Program-made: the position numbers and the translations under genes
The notes under the pieces: model-generated
Database searches by the model: none
Seen by the model: the letters and a program-made list of their open reading frames with translations, nothing else
What the model was told of the DNA's origin: nothing
In this document: piece after piece, positions 1-11,290 of the stretch
How the letters are laid out: every line of letters begins with the position of its first letter
Position numbering within the stretch: position 1 is the first letter of the stretch
Assembly: GCA_950022295.1 (NCBI GenBank)
Contig: OX465599.1
Coordinates: 290,863,501 to 290,927,500 of the forward strand
Reading direction: 5' to 3'
Length of the DNA stretch: 64,000 bases
DNA from: Bromus sterilis
Taxonomy: Eukaryota; Streptophyta; Magnoliopsida; Poales; Poaceae

Positions 1-1482
1 ACTTTGGTGGATATTCCCGAGGACCGAAAGGCCGTCGAGAATAAGTGGATATTCAAGAAAAAGACTGACGTAGACGGAAACGTATCTGTCTATAAAGCTC
101 GACTTGTCGCAAAAGGTTTCCGACAAATTCAAGGAGTTGACTACGAAGAGACTTTCTCTCCCGTAGCGATGCTAAAGTCTATCCGGATATTGCTAGCAAT
201 TGCTACCTATTACGATTATGAAATATGACAGATGGATGTGAAAACCGCGTTCCTAAATGGCAATAATGAGGAAGAGTTGTATATGGTACAACCAAAAGGT
301 TTTATTGATCCTAAGGACGCTGGTAAGGTATGCAAACTTCAACGGTCCATTTATGGGTTGAAGCAAGCATCTCGGAGCTGGAATCTTCGTTTTGATGAGG
401 TGATCAAAGCTTTTGGATTTGTCCAAAATGAAGAAGAATTCTGTGTTTATAAGAAAGCGAGTGGGAGCTCTGTGGTATTCCTAGTACTATATGTGGATGA
501 CATATTATTGATAGGGAATGGTGTGAAATTTCTAGAGGGGGTAAAGGAATATTTGAATGGACAATTTTCCGTGAAGGACCTAGGTGAAGCTGCATACATA
601 TTAGGCATTGAAATCTATAGAGATAGATCAAGACGCCTATTAGCACTAAGTCAGAGAACTTACCTTGAGAAGATATTGAAGAGGATCAATATGGATAACG
701 CCAAGAGAGGCCTCTTTCCCGTTATGAAAGGAAGTAAATTTAGTGTGACTCAATGCCCAACAACATCAAAAGAAAGGGAGGAAATGTCCTCAAAGCCCTA
801 TGCCTCAGCCATAGGTTCTATCATGTATGCTATGCTGTGTACTCCATCAGATGTGGCCTTGGCGGTTAGTCTGACTAATAGTTTCCAAAGTAATCCTGGA
901 ATGGATCATTGGATTGCAGTGAAGAACGTCCTTAAGTACTTACGAAGAACTAAGGATCTGGTCCTTGTCTATGGAGGATGTGAAGAAGAGCTCGCCGTAA
1001 CAGGTTACGTCGATGCCAGTCTTGGTACTGATCCCGATGACTCAAAATCCCAGACGGGATACATGTTTATGTTGAATGGTGGTGCGATTAGCTGGAGGAG
1101 CGGCAAGCAGTCAGTCGTCGCCCAATCTACGATGGAGTCAGAGTATATTTCCGCTTGCGAAGCATCAAACAAAGCGCATTGGCTGAAGAAGTTCGTCATT
1201 GAGCTTGGCGTATTCCCTAGTTGCACTGACCCTGTTAGCATTTATTGCGACAATACGGGTGCCATTGCTAACGCAAGGGAGCCGAGGACTCACTCTACAG
1301 CCAAGCATATTCTCCCGCGTTTCCATGTGACGCGGGACTACGTCAAGGATGGTCATACTAGGATTTGCAAAATACATACGGATCTGAATCTGTCAGACCC
1401 AATGACTAAACCTCTTCCACAAGCCAAGTTTGAGCAACACCGAGAGACTATTGGTGTTAGATACATACCTGATGTAAACTAG
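1..1482 (+). pseudogene. Angela/WIS-like Ty1-copia reverse transcriptase-RNase H, 5'-truncated by the window edge
   Basis: This is the C-terminal part of a Copia polyprotein, the enzyme that copies element RNA into DNA. The reverse transcriptase part shows KARLVAKGF, QMDVKTAFLNG, IYGLKQASRSW and the catalytic LYVDDILLIG. The RNase H part shows GYVDASLG, QSTMESEY and the C-terminal DPMTKPLP. The frame runs from base 4 but is broken by one TGA at 226-228, directly before QMDVKTAF, where this family normally has a tryptophan codon, so a single substitution killed it. The rest is open to the stop at 1480-1482. A 3' LTR follows in the same orientation. Gag, protease and integrase lie outside the window. 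Family assignment rests on residues and LTR sequence recognised by eye. Confidence 0.93.
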
Positions 1483-1500
1483 TGTAATTTGTACTCTAGT

Positions 1501-1513
1501 GCAAGTGGGAGAC
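1501..1513 (+). other. Polypurine tract of the Angela-like Copia element
   Basis: GCAAGTGGGAGAC lies directly before the LTR start TGTTGGA. This is the plus-strand primer position expected for Copia elements and fixes the LTR boundary. Confidence 0.8.
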
Positions 1514-1927
1514 TGTTGGATATGTTCCCTAGAGGCAAATTAATAAAGATATTTGTCACATACATGTTTGTTCATAATACGTTATATATTGTGCTAGAAC
1601 TGTATTAAGCGGAAACATTAATACACGTGTGATATATAACAACCTGGTCCCTAGTTAAACTCAGGCATACTAGCTCATTTGGCAATTGATGATCAAGGTT
1701 TCCTGATCATGAGAACATCATAGTCTATTGACAATGAGGTCATATCATTAGGAGAATGATGTGATGGACACACACCCACCTTAAGCATTGCAGTGTGATC
1801 AAGTCACATAAGTTCCGCATTGCGATGACTTAATAACATAGTGACTGAATCCTTAGACAGTGATGATCATACATAATTGCTATCTATTAGGATGCTTTGA
1901 GTGCATTAACCGTTACACTGAAACATG
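1514..1927 (+). repeat. 3' LTR of the Angela-like Copia element, first part
   Basis: The LTR begins TGTTGGATATGTTCCCTAGA, close to the canonical start of Angela/BARE/WIS LTRs. It contains the family-typical stretch around 1736-1765 with AGGAGAATGATGTGATGGAC. It stops abruptly at 1927 where a minus-strand Gypsy LTR starts; the last five bases, ACATG, are the expected target site. The distal end of this LTR is found at 35388-35724. Confidence 0.85.
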
Positions 1928-3311
1928 TGATGACCCACAACCGTAAGGGAACGAGATAGTCTTCGCGGGTAAGTTAACCCAATTTATTGATTCGACACAT
2001 GGGGAGCCAAAGAGTATTTATAAGCTTTGACAGTTGAGTTGTCAATTCAACCGCACCTGAAATATACTTGCTTGCAACAAAAGATAAGTGGTAATGGTAA
2101 TATGATAGTGATGATGGCGACAGTAAAAAGTAAACAGCAAAAGTAACAACTAATGACCAGCAGGATTGAAAACACTATAGGCTAGGGAGATGGATGGTTG
2201 GGCACTGCATGGATGAGAGTGAACATGTAATAGATTCTAACACGGGGCACGACACACAGAAAAGCAATGATCATCTAGGAAAATATCAAACATTAGGCAT
2301 GTATCCCGTAGGTAGTTGTGCGTGCTTGCAATAAGAACTTGCACAACATCTTTTGTCCTACCATCCCGCTACGAACGGGGCCAAAGGGAACTTATGGAGA
2401 TTAAGGTGCTCCTGTCAAAGAGCACCGGAACAAAGCAATAAACTCAATGGATACATGGAATCCTCAAATTATGGACCATCCCCTTTGGTGTCCCAAGCTG
2501 TCACCTTTGGGATCGCCGGTTCCGGACCATAATAGGTGCATACAACTCATAGATACGATCAAGAACACAAATATATTCATGAAAACACATAGGGTTCAGA
2601 TCTGAAAACATGGCACTCGGGCCCAAAGTGACAAGCATTAAGAGCAACAAGTTGAAGCAAAGAAGATAAACACCAATCTAGATGATAGGCAACATGCCCC
2701 CAACAATCTGATAAACTATTACATGATCTAACTCATCCAATCCCTACCATCCCCTTTGCCTACAGCAGGGAATTACTCACACATGTGAAGAGAAGTCATG
2801 GAGGAGGGATGGATTGGTGACGGTGATGACGATGGCGATGATCTCCCCTCTTCGGAGGCCAAATCAGCCTCCAGATTAGCCCTCCCGAAGAAGAACAGAG
2901 GGTGGCGGCGGCTCCGCGACGGAAACTGGAAAAGCGACTTCTTTTTTGGGGTTTTCCCGTCACGAGAATAAATAGGAGTCGAGGTAGGGCATGATAGGAG
3001 GTGGGAGCCTCCCAGGCGCCCCCCGGCGCGGCCAGGGGTGGGGCCGCGCCAGCCAGGCGCCTGGGGCCCCTGTGGCCCCCCTCTGGCCCCACTTCTGGCT
3101 GGAGGAAGCTTCTGGTGCGTGGATTTTCTGTGAATTTTCCCGGAATTTTCTGAGATACCTAAAAATCCATTTTCGTGCACACAATAAAACCATACAGGCA
3201 GCTCTGGTGAAAACAGCGTTAGTCCGGGTTAGTTTCGTCCAAATCATGCAAGAATGAGGGCAAAACAATAGCAAAAGTGTTTAGAAAAGTAGACACGTTT
3301 GAGACGTATCA
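1928..3311 (-). repeat. Gypsy array LTR1 (1,384 bp)
   Basis: Starts TGATGACCC and ends GACGTATCA on the plus strand, giving TG...CA ends. The primer-site side is at the low coordinate. On the minus strand a TATTTATT box lies near 2965. A GC-rich stretch at about 3000-3110 creates long but meaningless open frames. It matches 9914-11290 and 31978-33361 over its length. Confidence 0.9.
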
Positions 3312-5116
3312 ACTCCCCCAAGCTTAGCATATTGCTTGTCCTCAAGCAATTCAGTTCAACGAACTGGACGCGACAAAGAAAACTTTGACAAACTCTTTTG
3401 CTTCAATAGATGTATATAAGCATGTACTACGAAAAGAGTTTAGCAAGTATTGAAACAATGCTATAAGGACAATGCACGAAGCAATTCTTCTTTCATGTGA
3501 TCAATCACAAACAACTGAAAGTAAATAATATGCTACTGAAAATCAAGACAGGATCACAATGCACATAGCTTGAACATACTTGAGTGGCATTTCTCTAGCC
3601 TCCATGAGTGAAGCAAAACATAAATGCACAAACTCCTCCGGAGTTTTAAAGGTGACTAGAACTCAGTATTTCAGACTAGTAATAAGACACGCATGCAGAA
3701 GGCAATGTAATACTTTGGGACAATGCATGTTACACTAAGAATGACAATTATGCTCTCATAGTTGGTGCTTTGAATAAAGAAGGTGGAGACTCTTGAACCG
3801 TGGCTTTTGGTGGCAAGGTTAAAAACCCGTGAAAGGAAGCAAAGACTAAACATGTCCCAGAGCTCTTGGTTTTGAAAACAGAGATAAAACTCTTTTGAGA
3901 GGTGTAACTTTCCAGTCAACGGTGAACGGTAAGGTCTCACAATATCTCCCATGCCAACCATATTAATGCCTTTTGCTTACACATATTCCCTTATCCATAA
4001 ATCCTTTGATGGTCTACGGAACCTTTTATTTTGCCTCAAGGATGGAAGGAGGGTATCGTTCCATCTATCATAAGGAGCATTTGGTCCATTTCACTCCATC
4101 ATCAAGTATGGGGGAGGTGTAGCTCTCATTTTTTTTACTTGACTAGTTAAAACTTCCGTCAAAATATTTTTGGCATGCAAGATATTGATTTCCCCTCACC
4201 GCACCATGAGCTTGTACGGTTACAAGAGGAAAGCTTTTGAATAAATTTTGAGATGGCACATGAAAGTCAAAGTTAGGAGTGGTTGGTAAATACCACATAT
4301 AGGTAGGTATGGTGGACTCAAATGGAATAATTGGTTTCAAGGATTTTGGATGCACAAGAAGAATTCCGCTTAGTGCGAGCGAAGGCTAGCAAAAGACTAG
4401 GAAGCGACCAACTAGAGAGCAATAACTGTCATAATCATGCAGAGCGACAAAGAAACATTGAATCGGGCATGAAAGTGATATAACTATTCTGAAACAGAAA
4501 GATCATCAAGGCATAATAGACTTTTTAGTCATAAACATGTGTGAACATGTGCCAAGTTAATCAAAAAATTCTCCTAAGGGAAATACCACATCAGTATGCC
4601 AAACCATGAACAATGCAATGCATGTAAATCATTTCAAAAACACATTATGTACTCTAGCTATTTGAGATTAGCCACAAGGAAAGCATGAACACTGGGAAAG
4701 CATTGTAAACATGACACTATGTCGCTACAAGCTGGTCTCTAGATCATAAGTAGAGGCATATGTACAAAAGTAGAAACAAGAAGAGTTCATACCGGTCTTC
4801 CTTGTTGCTTCCCTTCCGTCGATCTTCGTCATTACTGCCTTGTCACTTGCACGATCGAACGTGGGAAATATAATCAAATGCCATCACGGACTCGAGCTGA
4901 ACTCTGAAATCAAAGCAAACTAAAGAGAGAAAATAAATCTTTTTGGGGTTTTTTAAAGGTTTAAACGAGAGCAAAAGAAAAGAGAAAATCTTTTTGTTGT
5001 TTTTGCAAAGAAAGAATCAAAGAAGAACAAGCAAAAACTTCGAAAAGATCAAAGCGAACAAAAAATAAAACGGATAATACAATGGAAAAGTGAGGAGGGC
5101 ACGTACTCCCCCAAGC
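3312..5116 (-). other. Gypsy internal 1, 3' non-coding part with polypurine tract and hairpin
   Basis: Minus-strand polypurine tract AAGCTTGGGGGAGT (3312-3325) abuts LTR1. Next to it is an 8-bp inverted repeat ATTGCTTG/CAAGCAAT with a 4-base loop (3331-3350). The remaining 1.7 kb is AT-rich with no credible coding frame; it is repeated in 11291-13123 and 33362-35196. Confidence 0.75.
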
Positions 5117-6376
5117 TTAGGCTTTTGGCCTAAGTTGGTAATAGCTAATGTCCCCAGGAGCCTCCTGCTCCAGGGTGGTACTGGTGAGTCCAAGGGTCGT
5201 ATGAGGGTTCCGGTGCGTACACCGAAGTCCTCGGATCCTCCACGAAGAAGGATCCGCGCTCCAAGCAGAGGAAGACCCTTCACCAAACTGGGTGACGGTC
5301 TCCCCCTGGAAAGGTGGTAACTCACCATGCCCCTCCTCGTCGGGTACAACCCCCTCCATGGGGTTATGAAACTGATGCTGGACCACGAACTCATCGAACT
5401 GGATAACATCAAAGGACCATCCGTTCCTGCGAGAGAAATTGAACAAAAGAGGTGCAGGTAGACGGATCTTGCGTTCCGTGCTGGCTCCGAAACGCAAGAT
5501 ATAATCAAGGTTACCAAACTCGGAAGTCATGGTAACAAACTTATGCCTTTTCATAGCAGCAAGATCAAAACTTAAATAAGTAAAAGGCTTATCATCAGGG
5601 TGTGGGGTGCCATTAAGAGACTCTAGGATAAGTGTGGCGTAAACGCCACCAAATAAATCTCCCTTGTTACCGTTCATAGCAAGGTGTCTAGCAATTAAGG
5701 CACCCACATTATAATCAAACCTCCCTGAGAGGGCGGTTGCCAGGATAGCAATATCCGGCGCAGAAATGTTGCTCGTGTTGTCACGAGCTAACACCCCTCT
5801 AGCAATATAGTACGCAAAATACCTGAGGTGTGGGAATAAGATGCTGGAGATTTTTGACCGATGAATATCCCTCGTATCCATGCTACAGAGAGAGTTGAAG
5901 ACGGTTCTCAGCTCGGAGGGTTTAGAGCTTATCTTCGCCGTCCGTCCAACGTTCGGCACACCTATTATTTCACAAAACTTTTCCAAAGGCATGGTCAAAA
6001 GATTATTGTAAATTTTAAACTCAACAGAACCAGTATCAAGGTTATATATAAAACTGTTAATGAAACATGAGGTGAGTTTTTGATACTGAGTAACACGACA
6101 CGTTGTGAGCCGCGTCAGACCTGCATTAGCACAAAGATTATAGAAATCCTCCTTAATTCCTGCAGCTTCAAGGACTTCATTGCACGGGAAAGTCATTGCA
6201 CGTGCTGGATTTGTGTCCTCCAACAACTCTAAGGGCACATGATCTTCGTTGTAGCTCACCCTAGCAGTCGAGGGTGAAGCTGCAGCTCTTGTAACTCGAT
6301 CGGAGCGCTCGGGCCTTTTCTTCCCAAGCCACCCCTTTGCTCTTCCTAACAAACTCATTTCTGAAATTATTGACAA
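5117..6376 (-). CDS. Accessory ORF of the Gypsy element, copy 1 (419 codons, plant-transposon-like protein)
   Basis: An open frame lies behind protease, where reverse transcriptase and integrase would normally be. The N-terminus is basic (residues 9-35), followed by an apparently helical region with FYNLCANAGLTRL (78-90), FCEIIGVPN (134-142) and FPHLRYFAYY (181-190). This pattern resembles the plant-specific 'putative plant transposon protein' family; function is unknown and no catalytic motif is seen. The start could be residue 1 or the Met at residue 7. Compared with copy 2 (13124-14356) a one-base loss in a C run near 5240 shifts the last roughly 40 residues. By eye the copies differ at about 22 bases, most of which change the residue, so recent selection is not evident. 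Confidence 0.6.
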   Translation of the reverse strand: MSIISEMSLLGRAKGWLGKKRPERSDRVTRAAASPSTARVSYNEDHVPLELLEDTNPARAMTFPCNEVLEAAGIKEDFYNLCANAGLTRLTTCRVTQYQKLTSCFINSFIYNLDTGSVEFKIYNNLLTMPLEKFCEIIGVPNVGRTAKISSKPSELRTVFNSLCSMDTRDIHRSKISSILFPHLRYFAYYIARGVLARDNTSNISAPDIAILATALSGRFDYNVGALIARHLAMNGNKGDLFGGVYATLILESLNGTPHPDDKPFTYLSFDLAAMKRHKFVTMTSEFGNLDYILRFGASTERKIRLPAPLLFNFSRRNGWSFDVIQFDEFVVQHQFHNPMEGVVPDEEGHGELPPFQGETVTQFGEGSSSAWSADPSSWRIRGLRCTHRNPHTTLGLTSTTLEQEAPGDISYYQLRPKA

Positions 6377-7148
6377 ATTATAAAAACAAGGATTTAAACA
6401 AAGTGAGTTAAGGCAAACTACTCAACCCACTTACCTAAGGCAAAAACTTGCATCAAAACTTGGAAAATAAACTCCTACACATGCAAGCAAGCTCATCTAA
6501 ACAGCACCAAGAACTACTAACTACTCACAAATGAAGCCACCAACCAAAAATTTATTTGGAGGAGTGGAGGAGTTACATACCAGGAAGTATTTGCTCAAAA
6601 TCTCAGCTCAAATGATGGTTTGTGGAGAGAGATCGAAAATCACCTCCAAGAACAGCAAGAACGCAAGTTCCAGAGCCAACACTCGTGTTTTTGGAGAGAA
6701 AGAGAGAGAGAGCAAGAAGACTCACCTGGAGGTGGGACCTGTGGGCCCCAGGCGCCCTATGGGCGCGGCCAGGGGGCAGGCCGCGTCAGCTGGCCGCCTG
6801 GGCCACTGGTGGCCCCCCCTGGTCAGCCCTAGGTACCTCTGGGTCACTCCCGGCATGGAAATTTTTATTTTTATTTTTCTGGAATTTTACTGAAAACTTC
6901 ACTGTTGAAAATTTCTCGGAATTCAAAAAGTTGCAAAACTTTCTGAAAACTTAAAGAGGTGATTAGTATTGTGAAGCTTAAAAAACACAAAAACTTGGTA
7001 CAACAAAGAGAATAAAAGCTAAAGCAAATGAAAACATAACAAGCTTAACTTTTTACCTATATAAAACAAGCTCACTAGTAAGGTTGATCAAGTCTTACCG
7101 ACAAACCAGCGATATATAGAACAAGAAGTCTCACCTCTTATGAAGTGA
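6377..7148 (-). other. Gypsy internal 1, spacer between protease and accessory ORF
   Basis: No coding frame is supported. There is a short GA-rich stretch at about 6698-6719 and a GC-rich patch at 6735-6830 that resembles part of the LTR GC-rich region. The nested Copia insertion in internal 2 falls at the position equivalent to about 6580. Confidence 0.6.
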
Positions 7149-8066
7149 TCATTGCACCTTTACTTTAATGGACATTGTCCCCACCATAATGGTTTTGTAT
7201 TTGTGGTGCACATGTAGTGGACAGTCCCATTCTCCAATCTTCACGGTCTCAACATTCTCTATAGAGTTAAGGCCATGCCTCTTTTCGATCTTCTTTGGAA
7301 AATACACCGTGTGTTCTTTATCATCAACGTTGAAAGTGACCTTTCCTTTATTACAACCAATAATAGCACCTGCGGTGTTAAGAAAAGGTCTACCAAGAAT
7401 AATGGACATGCTCCCATCCTCGGGCATGTCAAGCACAACAAAATCTGTAAGGATCAAACAGTTAGCAACTTCAACGGGAACATCCTCACAAATACCAATG
7501 GGGACAGCTATTGATTTGTCAGCCATCTGAAGAGAGATATCTGTAGGGATTAGTTTCTCTAAACAAAGCCTCTTGTAAAGAGAGAAAGGCATAACACTCA
7601 CTCCTGCACCAAGATCACATAAAGCAGTTCTGACGTAATTATTTTTTATGGAGCAAGGAATGGTGGGTATACCTGGATCACCAAGCTTCTCAGGAATCTT
7701 GCCACTGAAAGAGTAGTTAGCAAGCATAGTAGATATTGGCTCATTAGGAACTTTTCTTTTATTTGTGACAATATCTTTCATATATTTTGAATAGGGAGGT
7801 AACTTAATAGCATCAGTCAAAGGGAGTTGAAGAAAAAGAGGTTTCATCCATTTACAAAATTTATTATAGTGCTCTTCTTCTTTAGATTTGAGGGACTTAC
7901 CTGGAAAGGGCATGGGTTTCTGTATCCATGGTTCTCTTTCCTTCCCATGTCTTCTTGCGATGAAGTCTTCTCTCGAGTACTTCTTGCGTTTATCAGGTGT
8001 TTCTTCTTCTCTTACATCGGGAGAATCATCCTTCTCCGTGTCCTTTTCTTCAGGCTCGGCACCGTC
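7149..8066 (-). pseudogene. Gypsy protease region, copy 1
   Basis: The frame continues from gag after the TAA at 8067-8069. The protein shows the pepsin-like retroviral protease pattern: TALCDLGAGVSVMPFSLY, in which a D-L-G-A replaces the usual D-T/S-G-A, then ADKSIAVPIGICEDVPVEV and a conserved SIILGRPFLNTAG flap-like motif. Such proteases cut the polyprotein during particle maturation. The frame ends at 7149 with no reverse transcriptase following. Copy 2 is at 29213-30130. Confidence 0.8.
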
Positions 8067-9826
8067 TTATGTTTCAGCATCGGAGGTAGATATGCTGTTA
8101 GAATCAACAGCTGGCTTTTCACTTATAATAGGATCATCGGGATTGTCAGCCTCCTTGTGTTTCTTCTTGTTCTTTTTCTTCGGAGAGCTGACAGTCTCGT
8201 CTTCTTCTTGTACTTGAGAATCTTTCTCGATCCTCTTTGGATGCCCCTCAGGATAGAGTGGGTCCTGGGTTTGTGTTCCACCCCAAGTTTTGATGCCATA
8301 AGCTTGTATGTCCTGTTTGGCATTATTAGCAAGCAAATCTTTTTGCACATTAGAAATTTGTTCAAGCTGAGTTTGAACCATATGAAAATGCTTAACAAGA
8401 CATTTAACATCATTAACTGTTCTTTCTAGAACACCACACAAACTTTTGATAGCAAGAGAGTTATCATGCAACTAACTTTGTATCCTCCTATTAAAATGGT
8501 CTTGCTTAATAATAAAATTATCAAGCTCATCTAAGCATTGGTCGGGAGGCTTACCTTTAGGGATGTCACTTTCAGTAAAGTCTAATAGAGAGTGTACCTC
8601 TACCAAGGGAGGGCGAGTAGTAGGCTCACACAACTTCTCAATAGGCGGTAAATTCTTCACGTCTTCGGCTTTAATACCTTTCTCCTTTATAGACTTCTTT
8701 GCTTCTTGCATATCTTCGGGGCTCAGAACAAGCATGCCCCTCTTTTTAGGTGGTAGAAGTGGTTCAGGAACGGACCAATCTTCATAGTTCTTGGCAATTT
8801 TGCACATTAATTCTTCTGCATCGTCTGGTGTTCTTTCCCTGAAAACACAACTAGCACAACTATCCAGGTAGGATCTGGATTCATCGGTTAAACCAGCGTA
8901 AAATATATCAAGCAGTTCATTCTTGGGGACTCCATGTCCCGGTATAACCTTAAGTAAATCACAAAACCTCCCCCAAGCTTTAGGGAGGTGCTCATCTTGC
9001 AATTGTTTAAAGTTATAGATTCTTTGCAAAGCAGCATGTTGCATATGAGCTGGGAAATATTTATCAACAAAGAATTGGACTAAGTTCTGAGGACTCTTAA
9101 TGGAACCATAGGGTAGTGCATCGTACCATGATTTAGCGTCTTCCTTCAAAGAAAAAGGAAAAAGCTTGGCCAGATAGAAGTTTCGTATCTTCTCATCAGT
9201 AGTGAATAGGTTACCTAGCTCAGCGAGTTTGGTCAAGTGTGCTATAGCATCATCATTTTCTCTTCCATAAAAGGGGTCAGCCTCGATTGTACATATAAGT
9301 GAAAGATCAAAAGAGAAATCATAATCAGGATCAATGATGCATATAGGGGATGTGGCAAATTTAGGATCAAGAATAACTTTGTTCTTCATGGAGTGCTTTT
9401 TGAGCAACTCCTTAACATCACTAGGGTCAGAGTCGACACACTCTCTGAGTTCCCTGCAAAAATCATCGTCAAGAGTAACATAATCATCATCAAGGATTCT
9501 CTCCTTGAGTTCATCTAAGCACTGGTAACCAAAGGTTTTGCAGGTAGGAATATAGGTAGCAGGGGTCTCGGCCTTGGATCCTGCTGCAGCCTTAGCAGTC
9601 TGAGTTTCAATATAGTAGCCAAGAAAAGTAGTATCATCAAGAGTAGTGGAAGCATCATCAAAAGCATCGAACATAGGTCAGACTTAGTAGAAGCATCATG
9701 TGGTGGTGGTGAAGTAAACTTACTCATAACAGAAGGTGAATCAAGTGTAGCACTAGTGTTCAGAACAGTACCTTTTCTTGTACCTGATGGTAAGATCGGA
9801 ACCTTGGGGTCTCCTTTCTTACCCAT
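8067..9826 (-). pseudogene. Gypsy gag, copy 1 (broken)
   Basis: Retrotransposon gag capsid protein. The start is the Met of MGKKGDPKVPIL at 9826, shared with copy 2. The core (9674-8472) shows LTKLAELGNLFTTDEKIRNF, FPFSLKEDAKSWYDALPYGS and LPKAWGRFCDLLKVIPGHGV, the usual retrotransposon gag signature. Breaks are a frame shift between the N-terminal part and the core near 9660-9675, a TAG at 8472-8474 and a TAA at 8067-8069. The last two are shared with copy 2, so they predate the duplication. No CCHC zinc knuckle is seen; the C-terminus is rich in Lys and Glu. Confidence 0.85.
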
Positions 9827-9883
9827 AGCAGATGATGTGCAGCAGGCAGGATGCTTCAAGTAGACTTGTAAATATTGCTATGC

Positions 9884-9901
9884 TCCCCGGCAACGGCGCC
9901 A
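9884..9901 (-). other. Primer binding site (tRNA-Asp) of Gypsy internal 1
   Basis: The minus strand reads TGGCGCCGTTGCCGGGGA, complementary to the 3' end of plant tRNA-Asp. It lies 12 bases from the LTR2 end and proves the minus orientation. Confidence 0.9.
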
Positions 9902-9913
9902 GAAAACGGTACT

Positions 9914-11290
9914 TGATGACCCACAACCGTAAGGGATCAAGATAGTCTTCGCGGGTAAGTTAACCCAATTTATTGATTCGACACACGGGGAGCCAAAGAG
10001 TATTTATAAGATTTGACACTTGAGTTGTCAATTCAACCGCACCTGAAATATACTTGCTTGCAACAAAAGATAAGTGGTAATGGTAACATTATAGTGATGA
10101 TGGCGACAGTAAAAAATAAACAGCAAAAGTAACAACTAATGACCAACAGGATTGAAAACATTGTAGGCTAGGGAGATGGATGGTTGGGCGCTGCATGGAT
10201 GAGAGTGAACATGTAATAGATTCTAACACGGGGCACGGCACATAGAAAACCAATGATCATCTAGGCAAATATCAAACATTAGGCATGTATCCCGTAGGTA
10301 GCTCTGCGTGCTTGCAATAAGAACTTGCACAACATCTTTTGTCCTACCATCCCGCTACGAACGGGGCCAAAGGGAACTTATGGAGATTAAGGTGCTCCTA
10401 TCAAAGAGCACCGGAACAAAGCAATAAACTCAATGGATACATGGAATCCTCAAATTATGGACCATCCCCTTTGGTGTCCCAAGCTGTCACCTTTGGGATC
10501 GCCGGTTCCGGACCATAATAGGTGCATACAACTCATAGATAGGATCAAGAACACAAATATATTCATGAAAACACATAGGGTTCAGATCTGAAAACATGGC
10601 ACTCGGGCCCAAAGTGACAAGCATTAAGAGCAACAAGTTGAAGCAAAGAAAATAAACACCAATCTAGATGCATGCCCCCAACAATCTGATAAACTATTAC
10701 ATGATCTAACTCATCCAATCCCTACCACCCCCTTTGCCTACAGCATGGAATTACTCACACATGTGAAGAGAAGTCATGGAGGAGGGATGGATTGGTGATG
10801 GTGATGACGATGGCGACGATCTCCCCTCTCCGGAGGCCAAATCAGCCTCCAGATTAGCCCTCCCGAAGAAGAACAGAGGGTGGCGGCGGCTCCACGACGG
10901 AAACTGGAAAAGCGACTTCTTTTTTGGGGTTTTCCCGTCACGAGAATAAATAGGAGTCGAGGTAGGGCATGAGAGGAGGTGGGAGCCTCCCAGGCGGGCC
11001 CCCGGCGCGGCCAGGGGTGGGGCCGCTCCAGCCAGGCGCCTGGGGCCCCTGTGGCCCCCCTCTTGCCCCACTTCTGGCTAGTGGAAGCTTCTGGTGCGTG
11101 GATTTTCTGTGAATTTTCCCGGAATTTTCTGAGATACCTAAAAATCCATTTTCCTGCACACGATAAAACCATACAAGCAGCTCTGCTGAAAATAGCGTTA
11201 GTCCGGGTTACTTTCGTCCAAATCATGCAAGAATGAGGGCAAAACAATAGCAAAAGTGTTTGGAAAAGTAGATACGTTTGAGACGTATCA
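9914..11290 (-). repeat. Gypsy array LTR2 (1,377 bp)
   Basis: Same ends as LTR1. It carries a short deletion relative to LTR1 and LTR3 near 10670 (the GATAGGCAA stretch is lost). It is shared by internal 1 (as 5' LTR) and internal 2 (as 3' LTR), the signature of a tandem arrangement. On the minus strand TATTTATT lies near 10943. Confidence 0.9.

Noticed and set aside
2773..3274. Overlapping open frames on both strands in the Gypsy LTR (also 10751-11328 and 32846-33399)
   Set aside because: They coincide with the GC-rich LTR segment, conflict with each other, differ between copies by frame and have no domain. LTR structure explains them.
1928..6590. A 4.6-kb LTR suggested by the first long direct repeat
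   Set aside because: Primer site and polypurine tract place the LTR at 1928-3311; the longer repeat arises because internal regions are also duplicated in tandem.
7827..8429. 200-codon plus-strand frame opposite gag (also 29891-30493)
   Set aside because: It is the antisense shadow of the low-complexity gag C-terminus and shares its boundaries.
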